DNA of 64,000 nt from Moritella sp. PE36 (GTDB lineage: Bacteria; Pseudomonadota; Gammaproteobacteria; Enterobacterales; Moritellaceae), in assembly GCF_000170855.1 (NCBI RefSeq), contig NZ_ABCQ01000005.1, positions 93,989 through 157,988 of the forward strand, in the 5' to 3' direction. The stretch's first letter is position 1; every line of letters starts with the position of its first letter. Made by a program: the position numbers and the translations under genes. The notes under the pieces are model-generated. The model searched no databases. It saw only the letters and a list, made by a program, of their open reading frames with translations, and was not told where the DNA came from. This document shows, in pieces, positions 1 through 8,642 of the stretch.

Positions 1-164
1 GTCACTCGACCACTACTCCGTTGATTCTTATTTTTGTTGCCTAACTACAAGATATAAATAGTCAACAGTATAAGTTAAGAACTTACATTATAATGTATTA
101 TATACAACTTTATTGCTCGAGATGAAGTAGGCCATCATTTCCACTTAACAAAATGCAGGAATTA

Positions 165-1070
165 ATGATTCATAAACAACCAGTAACCCAACATATCAGT
201 ATTGATCCTGAAATGCGGGCCATAACTTGCCTTCTTTCAAGCATTACAGTGAACATGCGTCCTTTGCCCTTTAGAGTGCTAATGCACTTATTAAAAAATC
301 AAGATAAATGCATTTCTAGAGATGAGTTATTCGAAGAGTGCTGGCAAGGCGCAGTTGTTTCTGAACAATCATTAACGAATACGATTAGTTATATAAGAAA
401 TAAGATAAAGAAACTAGAGTCTAATGAGTTGAAAATCAAGACCATTAGCAAAAAAGGATACTCATTAGTAATTACTTTAAATCATGAATTACCCGAAAAT
501 AATCATAATGGAGATCTTAAAGATAGAGCTGAAGAGTCGGGTGAAACACAAGAGTTAGATAAAGTTATTGAGCTAGATGATAGCCCTGGTGACAGCGATA
601 AAGACAATGGCTTTAATCGTATATTAAGTGAGAATGAAAAAATAAATTTACCAGCAGTTAAGGGTGTCTACATAAGGGGTATGTGGTTTTTTGTTAATTT
701 AATGTTGATATCGACGTTGATTTTTTTAATAGCAAAAAACAATAAGGGTAACGCATCTTTTATGGATGAAAAAAACTATCAACGTTATGAACTGGGTAAT
801 ATTGATGTCTATATTAGTGATCCTGATGGATTACTTGTTGAGGGTGAATTTAGAAAAGAATTGGATGGTTCAAACCTAAATTCATGTGATATAAATAAGG
901 TCTATATTAGGGTTTACTCCTCGCCCTACAATAAAGACAACATCGCGATGAGTGCTTTTATCATAACCAAAAATAGTGAAAGTCAGAATATTATTAACTA
1001 CAAACTAGTGGAGGGGGAACTCTACAACTCTATATTAGAATCTATTCAAGATGATGATTTGTGTCATTGA
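165..1070 (+). CDS. ToxR/CadC-like membrane-anchored winged-helix transcriptional regulator
   Basis: The protein (301 aa from this start) has an OmpR/ToxR-type winged-helix DNA-binding domain at roughly residues 15-105, with the family features LPFRVLMHLL, SRDELFEECW and a C-terminal KKGYSL wing. An acidic linker follows, then one hydrophobic segment near residues 170-192 (GMWFFVNLMLISTLIFLIA) and a periplasmic tail of about 100 residues. This cytoplasmic-DNA-binding, single-pass architecture is that of ToxR and CadC, which act from the membrane on nearby promoters. The start at 165 has AGGA four bases upstream; an ATG at 153 is in frame but has no ribosome binding site. The gene precedes an outer-membrane protein gene in the same direction, a plausible target. 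Its ligand or signal cannot be told. Base composition is AT-rich. Confidence 0.85.
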   Translation: MIHKQPVTQHISIDPEMRAITCLLSSITVNMRPLPFRVLMHLLKNQDKCISRDELFEECWQGAVVSEQSLTNTISYIRNKIKKLESNELKIKTISKKGYSLVITLNHELPENNHNGDLKDRAEESGETQELDKVIELDDSPGDSDKDNGFNRILSENEKINLPAVKGVYIRGMWFFVNLMLISTLIFLIAKNNKGNASFMDEKNYQRYELGNIDVYISDPDGLLVEGEFRKELDGSNLNSCDINKVYIRVYSSPYNKDNIAMSAFIITKNSESQNIINYKLVEGELYNSILESIQDDDLCH

Positions 1071-1366
1071 TCTACTAAGACCCATTAGCCTCTAAAATTT
1101 GACCACTGAAACCTAAGGCAATCAATTTTGCACTAAGCATTATACTTTACCGTCATTTTTATAATGAATATATAACGAATAATAAAGTCTGGTGCTTGTT
1201 TGAGTTTGGTTTAACGCCACCTGAATGTTTTTAGTTGTTTTAATACATGTGTTTATGTTGTTTTTTCGAAATTATAAAGATGTTTCATTTTTGTTTGTTT
1301 TTTTTAAACAATTAGTTTTATTCTGATGCCCAGATTTAGATTGAAATTCAGATTAAAAGGTAAGTA

Positions 1367-1990
1367 ATGAAAACAACAATGATGGTAACAACAGCTTTAA
1401 TGTCGGTATTGATGGTAAACACTGCATCGGCTAATGAATCAAGAGGCTTTTATCTTGGTGGTGCAATCGGTACTTCTGGTATTGATGATGGTGGATTAGT
1501 TGAAAAATCATTGGTTCCAATAGAGGTTAAAGCTGAGGATTCTACCTATAAAATCATTGCAGGTTACCAGTTTAATAATATTGCGGCGATAGAAGCACAG
1601 TATACAAACTATGGTGATATTAATTTCAGTTCTCCATCGCCATTATATCCTTCAGGTAAGTATTCATGGACCCCGACGATATTATCGTTAAGCGCGAATT
1701 TAGGTTATACCTTCGCTAACGGTATTCGCCCGTTTGGTATTATGGGTGTCACTTCTATAGACTTAAATGAATCAACACAAAATATATCCGGTAGTGATAA
1801 TGGCGGAGGCGTTCGATATGGTTTTGGCATCGAGTACACCCCATATAACCCGTATGAAACATACATTGATGTTAGCTTTCGACTTGGCTACGAAGCCGAT
1901 TATTTCACTATTGAAACGGGTGTAAGTGAAGTCGGTGATAAAGATATCGTTTTAGATTCTTACTATGTAGCGGTTAATTTTCGCTTCTAA
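1367..1990 (+). CDS. Small outer-membrane beta-barrel protein (OmpA/OmpX-like porin family)
   Basis: A 207-aa protein with a signal peptide (cleavage likely after ASA near residue 22) and alternating amphipathic strands. These include RGFYLGGAIG at the mature N-terminus, IIAGYQFNN, and a closing strand YYVAVNFRF that ends in an aromatic residue, as BAM-assembled barrels do. The pattern fits an eight-stranded barrel of the opacity/OmpA-like type. AAGG lies six bases before the ATG. A decayed copy follows directly downstream, and a ToxR-like regulator lies upstream. The specific function is not known from sequence. Confidence 0.85.
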   Translation: MKTTMMVTTALMSVLMVNTASANESRGFYLGGAIGTSGIDDGGLVEKSLVPIEVKAEDSTYKIIAGYQFNNIAAIEAQYTNYGDINFSSPSPLYPSGKYSWTPTILSLSANLGYTFANGIRPFGIMGVTSIDLNESTQNISGSDNGGGVRYGFGIEYTPYNPYETYIDVSFRLGYEADYFTIETGVSEVGDKDIVLDSYYVAVNFRF

Positions 1991-2041
1991 GTACTCCCTT
2001 TCATTTTATTCTAATAGCCGACTTAGATTGAAAGGTAAGCA

Positions 2042-2343
2042 ATGAAAACTGCAATAATAATGACGACAGCGCTGATGTCGTCATCATCAATGGTAAGTAC
2101 TGTATCGATTAATGAGCTAAGAGGTTTTTATTTTGGTGATGCAATGGTTTCTTCTAAAAGTGATGATGGATTACTTGCAGGAGAAGTATTTACAGCAACA
2201 GCCAAGATAGAGACGCCTTGTACAAACTATGGTGATAGCTGCATGGGGTCCCCACTGAAAAAATTTAGGCGTACACGCGTTAATTCCAATTATATTATTT
2301 TTAAGCAAAAAACTAGATTATCTCTTCGATAATGGTATTTGCC
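2042..2343 (+). pseudogene. Decayed duplicate of the upstream beta-barrel gene
   Basis: The first 96 codons (stop at 2330-2332) repeat the preceding gene in shortened form: the same leader before the ATG (TTAGATTGAAAGGTAAG), a similar signal peptide, then RGFYFGDA, DDGLL and CTNYGD matching RGFYLGGA, DDGGL and YTNYGD. About 30 residues between the last two blocks are lost. DNA similarity continues past the stop: the bases near 2324-2343 match the intact copy near 1712-1731, but in a shifted frame. A frameshift thus creates the stop, and the rest of the barrel is missing after about 2343. It cannot encode a working barrel. Confidence 0.8.
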
Positions 2344-2434
2344 AGATCTAAGTTTCAGAGTGTCTCAATAGTTTGAATAGGGCGTCCAAATCCGTGAACT
2401 CAGACCCCCTTTGTCATTTGAGGAGTTAAAACAT

Positions 2435-3109
2435 TTATTTGATTAATAGATCTACAGTTTCTTGTAATTCTGTTAACTGCGCTTTAAGCGTAGCGACTTC
2501 TTGTTCAAGTTCATCAACACGCGTTGTTAATACGTCATTTTCATCGGCGCTGATGTTTCTCGTTAGTACAGGGCTATCCGTTGCGGTAGCTGTTGACGCG
2601 GCGGTACCACTGAAGAGATGCGCGTAGCGGCAAGCGCTCTGACCTGGTTCACGGTCGAGCTTTACTACAAACGGGTGCAGCTCATGATTAATCAGCTGTT
2701 CTAATGCCGTTTCAACTTCTTGTACATCATTGAATTGGCATTGACGTGCAGAACGGGTTCTTAGCTCGCCCGGTGTTTGTGGCCCACGTAAAAATAGCAA
2801 GGTTATGATCGCTAATTGTTGTGGGTTGAAACGAATTTTACTGAACTCGGTATTACCAAAACGATGGCGAATTTTAGCGCCGCGTTTACCGCCATGCTCA
2901 TCATTCACCACTAAGCGTTTTTTGACTAAATCATCAACAATGTTTTGTACGTCGTCTTGGCTTAATGACAGTACTGGCTCACGACTGCTTTTTTGATTAC
3001 AGGCCGAGGTTAATGAGTTCAACGATAACGGGTAGTTATCTGGCGTGGTATGTTCTTTTTCGATTAACGCGCCTAATACGCGGGTTTCATGTAGTGATAG
3101 TTCATCCAT
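2435..3109 (-). CDS. yceH: YceH family protein (DUF480)
   Basis: A 224-aa protein matching the YceH/UPF0502 family. It opens with LSLHETRVLGALIEKE and TTPDNYPLSLNSL, both family hallmarks, and contains two predicted winged-helix domains with LRGPQTPGELR in the second. The last 30 residues (DVLTTRVDELEQEVATLKAQL) form a coiled coil. Its ATG overlaps the stop of the cobalamin adenosyltransferase gene by one base (TAATG), so the two are translationally coupled. The molecular function of the family is not established. Confidence 0.92.
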   Translation of the reverse strand: MDELSLHETRVLGALIEKEHTTPDNYPLSLNSLTSACNQKSSREPVLSLSQDDVQNIVDDLVKKRLVVNDEHGGKRGAKIRHRFGNTEFSKIRFNPQQLAIITLLFLRGPQTPGELRTRSARQCQFNDVQEVETALEQLINHELHPFVVKLDREPGQSACRYAHLFSGTAASTATATDSPVLTRNISADENDVLTTRVDELEQEVATLKAQLTELQETVDLLIK

Positions 3110-3717
3110 TACCAGTCGATCCCTATTTGCGCTTTAATACCTGAGCGAAAGGCATGTTTTTCTTCTCTGACTTCACTCACCGTGTCGGCGATTGCGACTA
3201 GCTCTTTATGGGCGCTGCGGCCGGTGACGATAACCGTTTGATCGACAGGGCGGTTGCGAATAGCGCTAAGCACTTCTTCCAAGTCTAAATATTGGTAACT
3301 GAGCATGTAAGTCAGTTCGTCTAATAGCACCATTTTAAGATCTGGATTAGCTAACATCGCTTTAGCATGAACCCATGCTGTTTCTGCGGCGGCGATATCT
3401 GCGGCTTTATCTTGGGTATCCCAGGTAAATCCGGTTTTCATGGCGTGATAAGGCATATCAGGACGTACTTGCTGGATAAATTTAACTTCACCGGCTTCCC
3501 AAGTGCCTTTGATAAATTGCACCACGCCTGCATTAAAACCATGGCCAATACAACGAATAACATTACCAAAACCAGCGCAGGTTTTACCTTTACCATTGCC
3601 CGTCATCACGATCAAAATACCACGTTCTTTCGTGGCTTTATCAACACGTTTAGCGACAGTGCTTTGGATTTTTTGCATCTTTTGTTGGTGTTTATCTTGG
3701 CTATTTTCTTCCGTCAT
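3109..3717 (-). CDS. btuR: Cob(I)alamin adenosyltransferase, CobA/BtuR type
   Basis: Transfers the adenosyl group of ATP to reduced corrinoids, giving adenosylcobalamin. The 202-aa protein carries the P-loop GNGKGKT near residue 41, the VVQFIKG segment and the Walker-B-like MVLLDELTYML block of the CobA/CobO/BtuR family. Length is typical. An N-terminal polar tail (residues 1-32) precedes the core. It is the first gene of a two-gene unit with yceH. No cobalamin riboswitch is visible upstream, and no other corrinoid biosynthesis gene is nearby, consistent with a salvage role. Confidence 0.95.
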   Translation of the reverse strand: MTEENSQDKHQQKMQKIQSTVAKRVDKATKERGILIVMTGNGKGKTCAGFGNVIRCIGHGFNAGVVQFIKGTWEAGEVKFIQQVRPDMPYHAMKTGFTWDTQDKAADIAAAETAWVHAKAMLANPDLKMVLLDELTYMLSYQYLDLEEVLSAIRNRPVDQTVIVTGRSAHKELVAIADTVSEVREEKHAFRSGIKAQIGIDW

Positions 3718-3789
3718 TACGCATTCCTTTTATGCCTTGAACTGTTAACTTCAGTGTAAGGCTTTTATCATTAAATGGAAGTAGATAAG

Positions 3790-4035
3790 TTAAAAATCAC
3801 CTTGAATTAGTTTTTGATAAATCTGATCTTTTAAGGCAACTCGGCGACTTTTTAATTCGCTAAAGTGGCTGTCTGTGGTGGGGATATCACTGGCTTCAAG
3901 CCCGTAAATATGATGATCGAGTTTATGATATTCTTTGGCGAGGGCGGAAAATTCGGGATCATCGCTTTTTAATTTGGCGATATCGATGGCATGCTCTGGA
4001 AATTCGTGTGGAAGAGGATGTTTTTCATTTTGCAT
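3790..4035 (-). CDS. YdcH family small protein (DUF465)
   Basis: An 81-aa, mostly helical charged protein. The central LAKEYHKLDHHIYGLE and the closing LKSRRVALKDQIYQKL match the two-helix DUF465/YdcH family. The function of the family is unknown. It is a single gene between btuR and the drug exporter, all on the minus strand. Confidence 0.85.
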   Translation of the reverse strand: MQNEKHPLPHEFPEHAIDIAKLKSDDPEFSALAKEYHKLDHHIYGLEASDIPTTDSHFSELKSRRVALKDQIYQKLIQGDF

Positions 4036-4099
4036 TATGATGACCTTGTAGTGATGAACGGATCCTTTTTAGTTTAGTCGAACCCGTTCATTGCGGCAT

Positions 4100-5302
4100 T
4101 TAATGCGTTGTTTGTTCCTGGTGCCAGTGATCAAGACGTGGCGTTAGCATGATGGCCAGTAATACCAGCGATAAACCACCCATCAAGACGATCACTGCGT
4201 AAGGGGCTGTTAAATCAGTTTGTTGGATTAATCCGGCAAGCAATGCTGCACCACTCATTTGGATACAACCTAACATAGCCGCGGCTGTGCCTGCGCGTTC
4301 GCCAAATGCGGCCAATGCCATGCTTGTTGCTGGCCCTAGCAATAAGGCAAAACCAATGCAAAGCAACATCATAGGTAACATAAAGCTAAAGGCTGCAGCC
4401 ATACCCACTGTTGGTCCCCATTGTTGAACTGCAAGTTGTAATGCCGCTGATGATAACAAGGCAAACAGGGCAATAATAACCGTGGGGCGATTACCAAAGC
4501 GTTTGATCACTAAAGGTGCAGCAAAACAAGCGGCGATATTCACGATGGCATTCAGACCAAATAAAGCACTAAACTCTAACTCTGCGATGCCTAAATTGCG
4601 GATCAGCCAATCGGGTGCATAGGATACATAGGTTAAAATTGAAGCCATACCAACCATGCAAGCAACGGCATAAAACATAAAGTGCGAGTCGTGTAATACT
4701 GGTTTAAAGCGATCCCAGTGATAAAGCGAACCTGAGGTGTCGGTATTATCGGGGCGCGTTTCTGGTAACTTGTTAATGATCAACGCCAGTATAATTAAGC
4801 CGTATATCGCCATGAAGATAAAGGTAGAGCGCCAGCCAAACTGCAGTGCTAACAGACCACCTAAGGTTGGTGCTAATGCTGGGATAACACAAATCACACC
4901 ATTCAAATAACTGTAATAATGCGCGCTTACTTTAGAATCAAAGCTATCGCGCACAGCACTAAATACCACGATTGAAGTGGCACAAGCGGCGATACCTTGT
5001 AATACACGCGCTATTTGTAACCAATGAAATTCAGCGGCACCAGCGGCAAGCAGACTGCTTAAGCAATACAGTATGACCCCGCCAATCGCGACAGGACGGC
5101 GACCAAAACGATCGGCCAGTGGCCCAATTAATATCTGACCAACACCCATGGCAAATAAGAATAAGATTAACGTTGATTGCATTTCACTTGAGGACACCTG
5201 AAACTCGGTTGCCATGGTCGGCATAGAGGGCAGGTAGATATCGATGGCGAGGGGGCTTAACACCACCATAGCCATTAAAATAGGTAATATATTTCGGCGC
5301 AT
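4100..5302 (-). CDS. Bcr/CflA family multidrug efflux MFS transporter
   Basis: A 400-aa inner-membrane proton antiporter of the drug:H+ antiporter-1 (12-TM) family. The N-terminus (SPLAIDIYLPSMPTMA) is the Bcr/CflA signature. The loop between TM2 and TM3 has GPLADRFGRRPV, the MFS motif A. About 12 hydrophobic segments are visible. The start at 5302 gives the family N-terminus; a longer frame to 5383 adds 27 residues that would run into the control region shared with the divergent LysR gene. Known relatives export bicyclomycin, sulfonamides or chloramphenicol; the substrate here cannot be read. Confidence 0.92.
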   Translation of the reverse strand: MRRNILPILMAMVVLSPLAIDIYLPSMPTMATEFQVSSSEMQSTLILFLFAMGVGQILIGPLADRFGRRPVAIGGVILYCLSSLLAAGAAEFHWLQIARVLQGIAACATSIVVFSAVRDSFDSKVSAHYYSYLNGVICVIPALAPTLGGLLALQFGWRSTFIFMAIYGLIILALIINKLPETRPDNTDTSGSLYHWDRFKPVLHDSHFMFYAVACMVGMASILTYVSYAPDWLIRNLGIAELEFSALFGLNAIVNIAACFAAPLVIKRFGNRPTVIIALFALLSSAALQLAVQQWGPTVGMAAAFSFMLPMMLLCIGFALLLGPATSMALAAFGERAGTAAAMLGCIQMSGAALLAGLIQQTDLTAPYAVIVLMGGLSLVLLAIMLTPRLDHWHQEQTTH

Positions 5303-5410
5303 TGTTATTCTCAAATAAAAGCATGGATTAATGCCGGGCAGTTTACGTAAAGCATGATATGAATGGAAGTGGTATAATTTCAATACTGAATTTCCTTTAA
5401 GGAATATCTT

Positions 5411-6379
5411 ATGAATTTAGATAACCTCGCCAAAATAGATCTTAATTTATTGGTGATATTACAAATATTACTCGAAGAAGAAAGCGTAACGCGTGCTGCG
5501 AATCGCTTGCATTTGAGTCAATCGGCGTTAAGTAAAAGCCTTAATCGTTTGCGGGATACCTTGGGTGATCCGTTATTCTTGCGTACCGCTCATGGCCTGA
5601 AACCTACGGCGCATGCGTTGCAATTAAAAGCCCAACTACCAACCCTATTGCAGGGCTTATATCAGATAAGTCTACCGCCGAGTTTTACCCCCGCGACCAG
5701 CCATCGGCAGTTTTCGTTTGCGATGTTAGAAAGCGCCTACGAAACTTCGTTACCTTATTATATCGGCCCGATCTTATCGCAAGCCCCGCAGCTTAATTTA
5801 GAAATTTACGGTTGGAATGAAAAATCATTATTAGACTTACAGCAAGGGCAAATTGATTTTGGTATTACCGCCAGAGAATTACACCCAACGGCGGATTTTC
5901 GTTTGAATAATTTGCCTGATGGCATTGCCCATCAACGTTTATTTACTGATAACCAGGTGTGTCTAGTGCGTCGTGATCATCCCGTGTTCGCGATAATTAA
6001 TGCGGATGAGAATGCTGGATCTTGGGATTTAGAGACTTATTTAGCGATGTCACATGTGCAAGTACGTTGTGAAGGTAATGACTGGTGGTTATTGGATTAT
6101 CAATTAGCCGAATCAGGACAGCATCGTCATATCTGCGCGACGTTACCAGACTTTTACGGTGCCGCCAGTGTTTGCGCGAACAGTGATCTGGTATTGACCT
6201 TACCGTCGAGTTTTGTGCCTCAAGCGCAGAAATTATATGGTTTGGTGCAGTTACCTTTGCCGATAGATTTTTCTTCGCTAGTGTATGTGCTGTTATGGCA
6301 TGAACGTAATAATGATGAACCCGGGCATAAGTGGGTAAGGGAAACCATATGTGAAAATATTGAAAAGGCACGAGGTTGA
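5411..6379 (+). CDS. LysR family transcriptional regulator
   Basis: A 322-aa protein with the LysR helix-turn-helix at residues 9-68 (VTRAANRLHLSQSALSKSLNRLR) and a substrate-binding domain from about residue 90. It is divergent from the Bcr/CflA exporter across 108 bases, the common arrangement in which a LysR protein controls the neighbouring transporter. TTTAAGGA lies upstream of the ATG. The N-terminal style (DLNLLVILQILLEE) is that of the NodD/LeuO-like branch. The inducer is unknown. Confidence 0.92.
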   Translation: MNLDNLAKIDLNLLVILQILLEEESVTRAANRLHLSQSALSKSLNRLRDTLGDPLFLRTAHGLKPTAHALQLKAQLPTLLQGLYQISLPPSFTPATSHRQFSFAMLESAYETSLPYYIGPILSQAPQLNLEIYGWNEKSLLDLQQGQIDFGITARELHPTADFRLNNLPDGIAHQRLFTDNQVCLVRRDHPVFAIINADENAGSWDLETYLAMSHVQVRCEGNDWWLLDYQLAESGQHRHICATLPDFYGAASVCANSDLVLTLPSSFVPQAQKLYGLVQLPLPIDFSSLVYVLLWHERNNDEPGHKWVRETICENIEKARG

Positions 6380-6382
6380 TTG

Positions 6383-6413
6383 AATACCGCAGCCAAGTTA
6401 CCCCTGCGGTATT
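6383..6413. terminator. Bidirectional terminator between lysR and acyltransferase
   Basis: A ten-base stem AATACCGCAG/CTGCGGTATT (6383-6392 with 6404-6413) encloses an 11-base loop. It lies between two convergent genes, four bases after the lysR stop. T-rich flanks are modest. Confidence 0.7.
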
Positions 6414-6426
6414 TATGCGTGTTTAT

Positions 6427-8355
6427 TTAGTCCCAGATTTGTTTGAATGCGGGCATAATATATTGACCACCTTCTTCATTAAGGTGGTCGTCATCAGAAT
6501 ATAATACGGTGCCGATATAGTCACCGTAACAGGCTTTATCATCACAGAGGTAAGGCGTTGGGTCGATAATTTTAACGCCACACTTTAGCGCCATTTTATC
6601 CTGGATTTGCCACGCCAGTTGGTGTCTTTTTTGATAATCATCTAAGCTAATTGAAACGCGTTTGGTGGTATCTCCGGTCATTAAATCACGCATCTTTTGG
6701 TTATATACGTTAGTAATGAGTTCTGGTGTCGGTCTTACAACATACACGGGATTACTCTTCGCAAACTCACATGCTGTATTTATCATGCCTTCGGTAATTG
6801 ATTGTCGATAGGCATCGTTGCGTTCTGAAAATGTTTCTCCAACAAATCGTTTTGGCTTAGTGGCTGTTTTTTCATTACGGCCATATAGGCTTTGAGATGT
6901 ACGATTGACAATAATAATGGGTACATTTTTATATTTTTCTTTGGCTTCTTTTAGCGCGTAATTTACAAAATCACCGCATCCTGTCCCTTTCATCCCTCTA
7001 CTTATCTCATACAATCCATCGATAGTTGGACACATTTTCATACTCCAATCTAATACAGATTGGTTAGGCATCGCTCTGCCTATCGCACTTACGATTGCAC
7101 TTGCATGGCTATCCCCAATCACGATGGCGCCGAGTTCGCCTTCGCCATAAACACATTCAGGCATTTTTTTATTCCAATGGCCGTTACAACGACCTGGTTT
7201 ACCTTCATAAGTTGAAGTTTGCATAAACGAAATTAACTTATCTGATAGACGATAGTGCGAATAAATATGTTCTTTCGCTAAGCCCGCTAATATGGCGATG
7301 CCGAATACCATTAATAATGGTTTGTATAATAATATGTTTTTAAGATTTAAATTCGCTGGATTTACATTGGATTGCTCAATATAACGGTAGCTTAAAAAAC
7401 CCAGTAAGATTGATAGCGGAGCGCCAATATAGAGCCAATTTGTTCCTAGTGATAAGTAAATTCCCAATACCGATAGCGGCCAATGCCATAAATAAATAGA
7501 GTAAGACCAGAGACCTATTTTTTGAAAGATAGGATTATCGGTAAATATACTGTGTTGGCGGTTTGCTTGAAGAATACAGAACGTACCTAACACGGGGATT
7601 AATGCTAAATAACCGGGCCACGGAGTATTTTTCGAAATGAATAGATAAGCGATAACGATTAAACTAATCCCTATTATTTCTAATCGTGCTTTATTTTTAC
7701 TATTTAAATATTGCAATGGGAATAGGAATGCAATGCCGCCTAGCATCATTTCCCATGCGCGACTTGGCAGTAAATAGTAAGCTAATTCAGGCGTTTGGTA
7801 TGTCGAATATACGCTATAAATCAAACTGATTATTGTGCCAATCAGTATCGTTATTTTTAGTTGAGATAAAGAGAATACTTTTTTTAGGCAAACTAGTATT
7901 AATGGGTAAATAATATAAAATTGCCATTCCGCAGATAAAGACCAAGTATGTAATAACCAACGCTCTTTCGAGGTTGCATCAAAATAACCTGCATCGCCAC
8001 CATAAAAGAAATTTGAGATGAAGACGATACTATTCAAAGTATCATTTGATAGCGTTTTATAATCCGCAGGTGTGAGATAAAACCAGCCTATAGCAAGCGT
8101 TGTTAAGCAAAGCATTGCTAATGCAGGAATAATTCGATTGGCTCTGGCTTTGTAAAATGTACCTAAAGAAAAAGTATTTTTGTCAAAACCGTTGAAAATA
8201 ATGCGGGTCATTAAAAAACCGGAGATAACAAAAAAGATATCTACGCCAGCAAACCCTCCCGGTAATAATTCCGGAGCGAAATGAAATAATACTACGGCTA
8301 AAACAGCAATTGCCCTTAACCCATTTATGTCTGTTCTGAACTGCACAATACTCAT
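6427..8355 (-). CDS. Acyltransferase 3 / SGNH-domain O-acetyltransferase (OafA-like)
   Basis: A 642-aa two-part enzyme. Residues 1-370 form the multi-spanning acyltransferase-3 domain, starting FRTDINGLRAIAVLAV, with GVDIFFVISGFLM and HTWSLSAEWQFY. The C-terminal part is a periplasmic SGNH hydrolase-like domain with the Ser block VIGDSHAS and the Asp-His block DDDHLNEEGG. OafA-type proteins move acetyl groups across the inner membrane and attach them to O-antigen or other surface sugars. The gene is AT-rich against its neighbours and stands alone, so horizontal acquisition is possible. The acceptor sugar is unknown. Confidence 0.9.
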   Translation of the reverse strand: MSIVQFRTDINGLRAIAVLAVVLFHFAPELLPGGFAGVDIFFVISGFLMTRIIFNGFDKNTFSLGTFYKARANRIIPALAMLCLTTLAIGWFYLTPADYKTLSNDTLNSIVFISNFFYGGDAGYFDATSKERWLLHTWSLSAEWQFYIIYPLILVCLKKVFSLSQLKITILIGTIISLIYSVYSTYQTPELAYYLLPSRAWEMMLGGIAFLFPLQYLNSKNKARLEIIGISLIVIAYLFISKNTPWPGYLALIPVLGTFCILQANRQHSIFTDNPIFQKIGLWSYSIYLWHWPLSVLGIYLSLGTNWLYIGAPLSILLGFLSYRYIEQSNVNPANLNLKNILLYKPLLMVFGIAILAGLAKEHIYSHYRLSDKLISFMQTSTYEGKPGRCNGHWNKKMPECVYGEGELGAIVIGDSHASAIVSAIGRAMPNQSVLDWSMKMCPTIDGLYEISRGMKGTGCGDFVNYALKEAKEKYKNVPIIIVNRTSQSLYGRNEKTATKPKRFVGETFSERNDAYRQSITEGMINTACEFAKSNPVYVVRPTPELITNVYNQKMRDLMTGDTTKRVSISLDDYQKRHQLAWQIQDKMALKCGVKIIDPTPYLCDDKACYGDYIGTVLYSDDDHLNEEGGQYIMPAFKQIWD

Positions 8356-8642
8356 CCCTGATTATAATTTCACGAGAGTCTAGCATTTAAAAAAATCCAT
8401 TTCCTAACCGATTTACGTTAGTGTGAACTTACTTTTTCCCGTGTATTACGCTTGTGAATTTTATGTTTAGAATGAACTTTATGAACTTATTTTTATGGCT
8501 CTGTAAACGTTATGGTTTATATGTATAAGGAGTGTTTAAATATTATTTTTGGTGGTGTGGAAGTAGAGTGAAGTGTACGTTTTTATTTTTATTTTATGGT
8601 TGGTAACCCCCCCTAAGTTAGATGAACTTAAGGTGGTTAGCG

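Noticed and set aside
3367..3759. 130-aa plus-strand ORF opposite btuR
   Set aside because: It is a shadow of the btuR frame on the other strand, with Cys/Phe-rich composition and no ribosome binding site.
3718..3789. Possible cobalamin riboswitch before btuR
   Set aside because: Only about 70 bases are present and none of the conserved B12-box sequence is seen.
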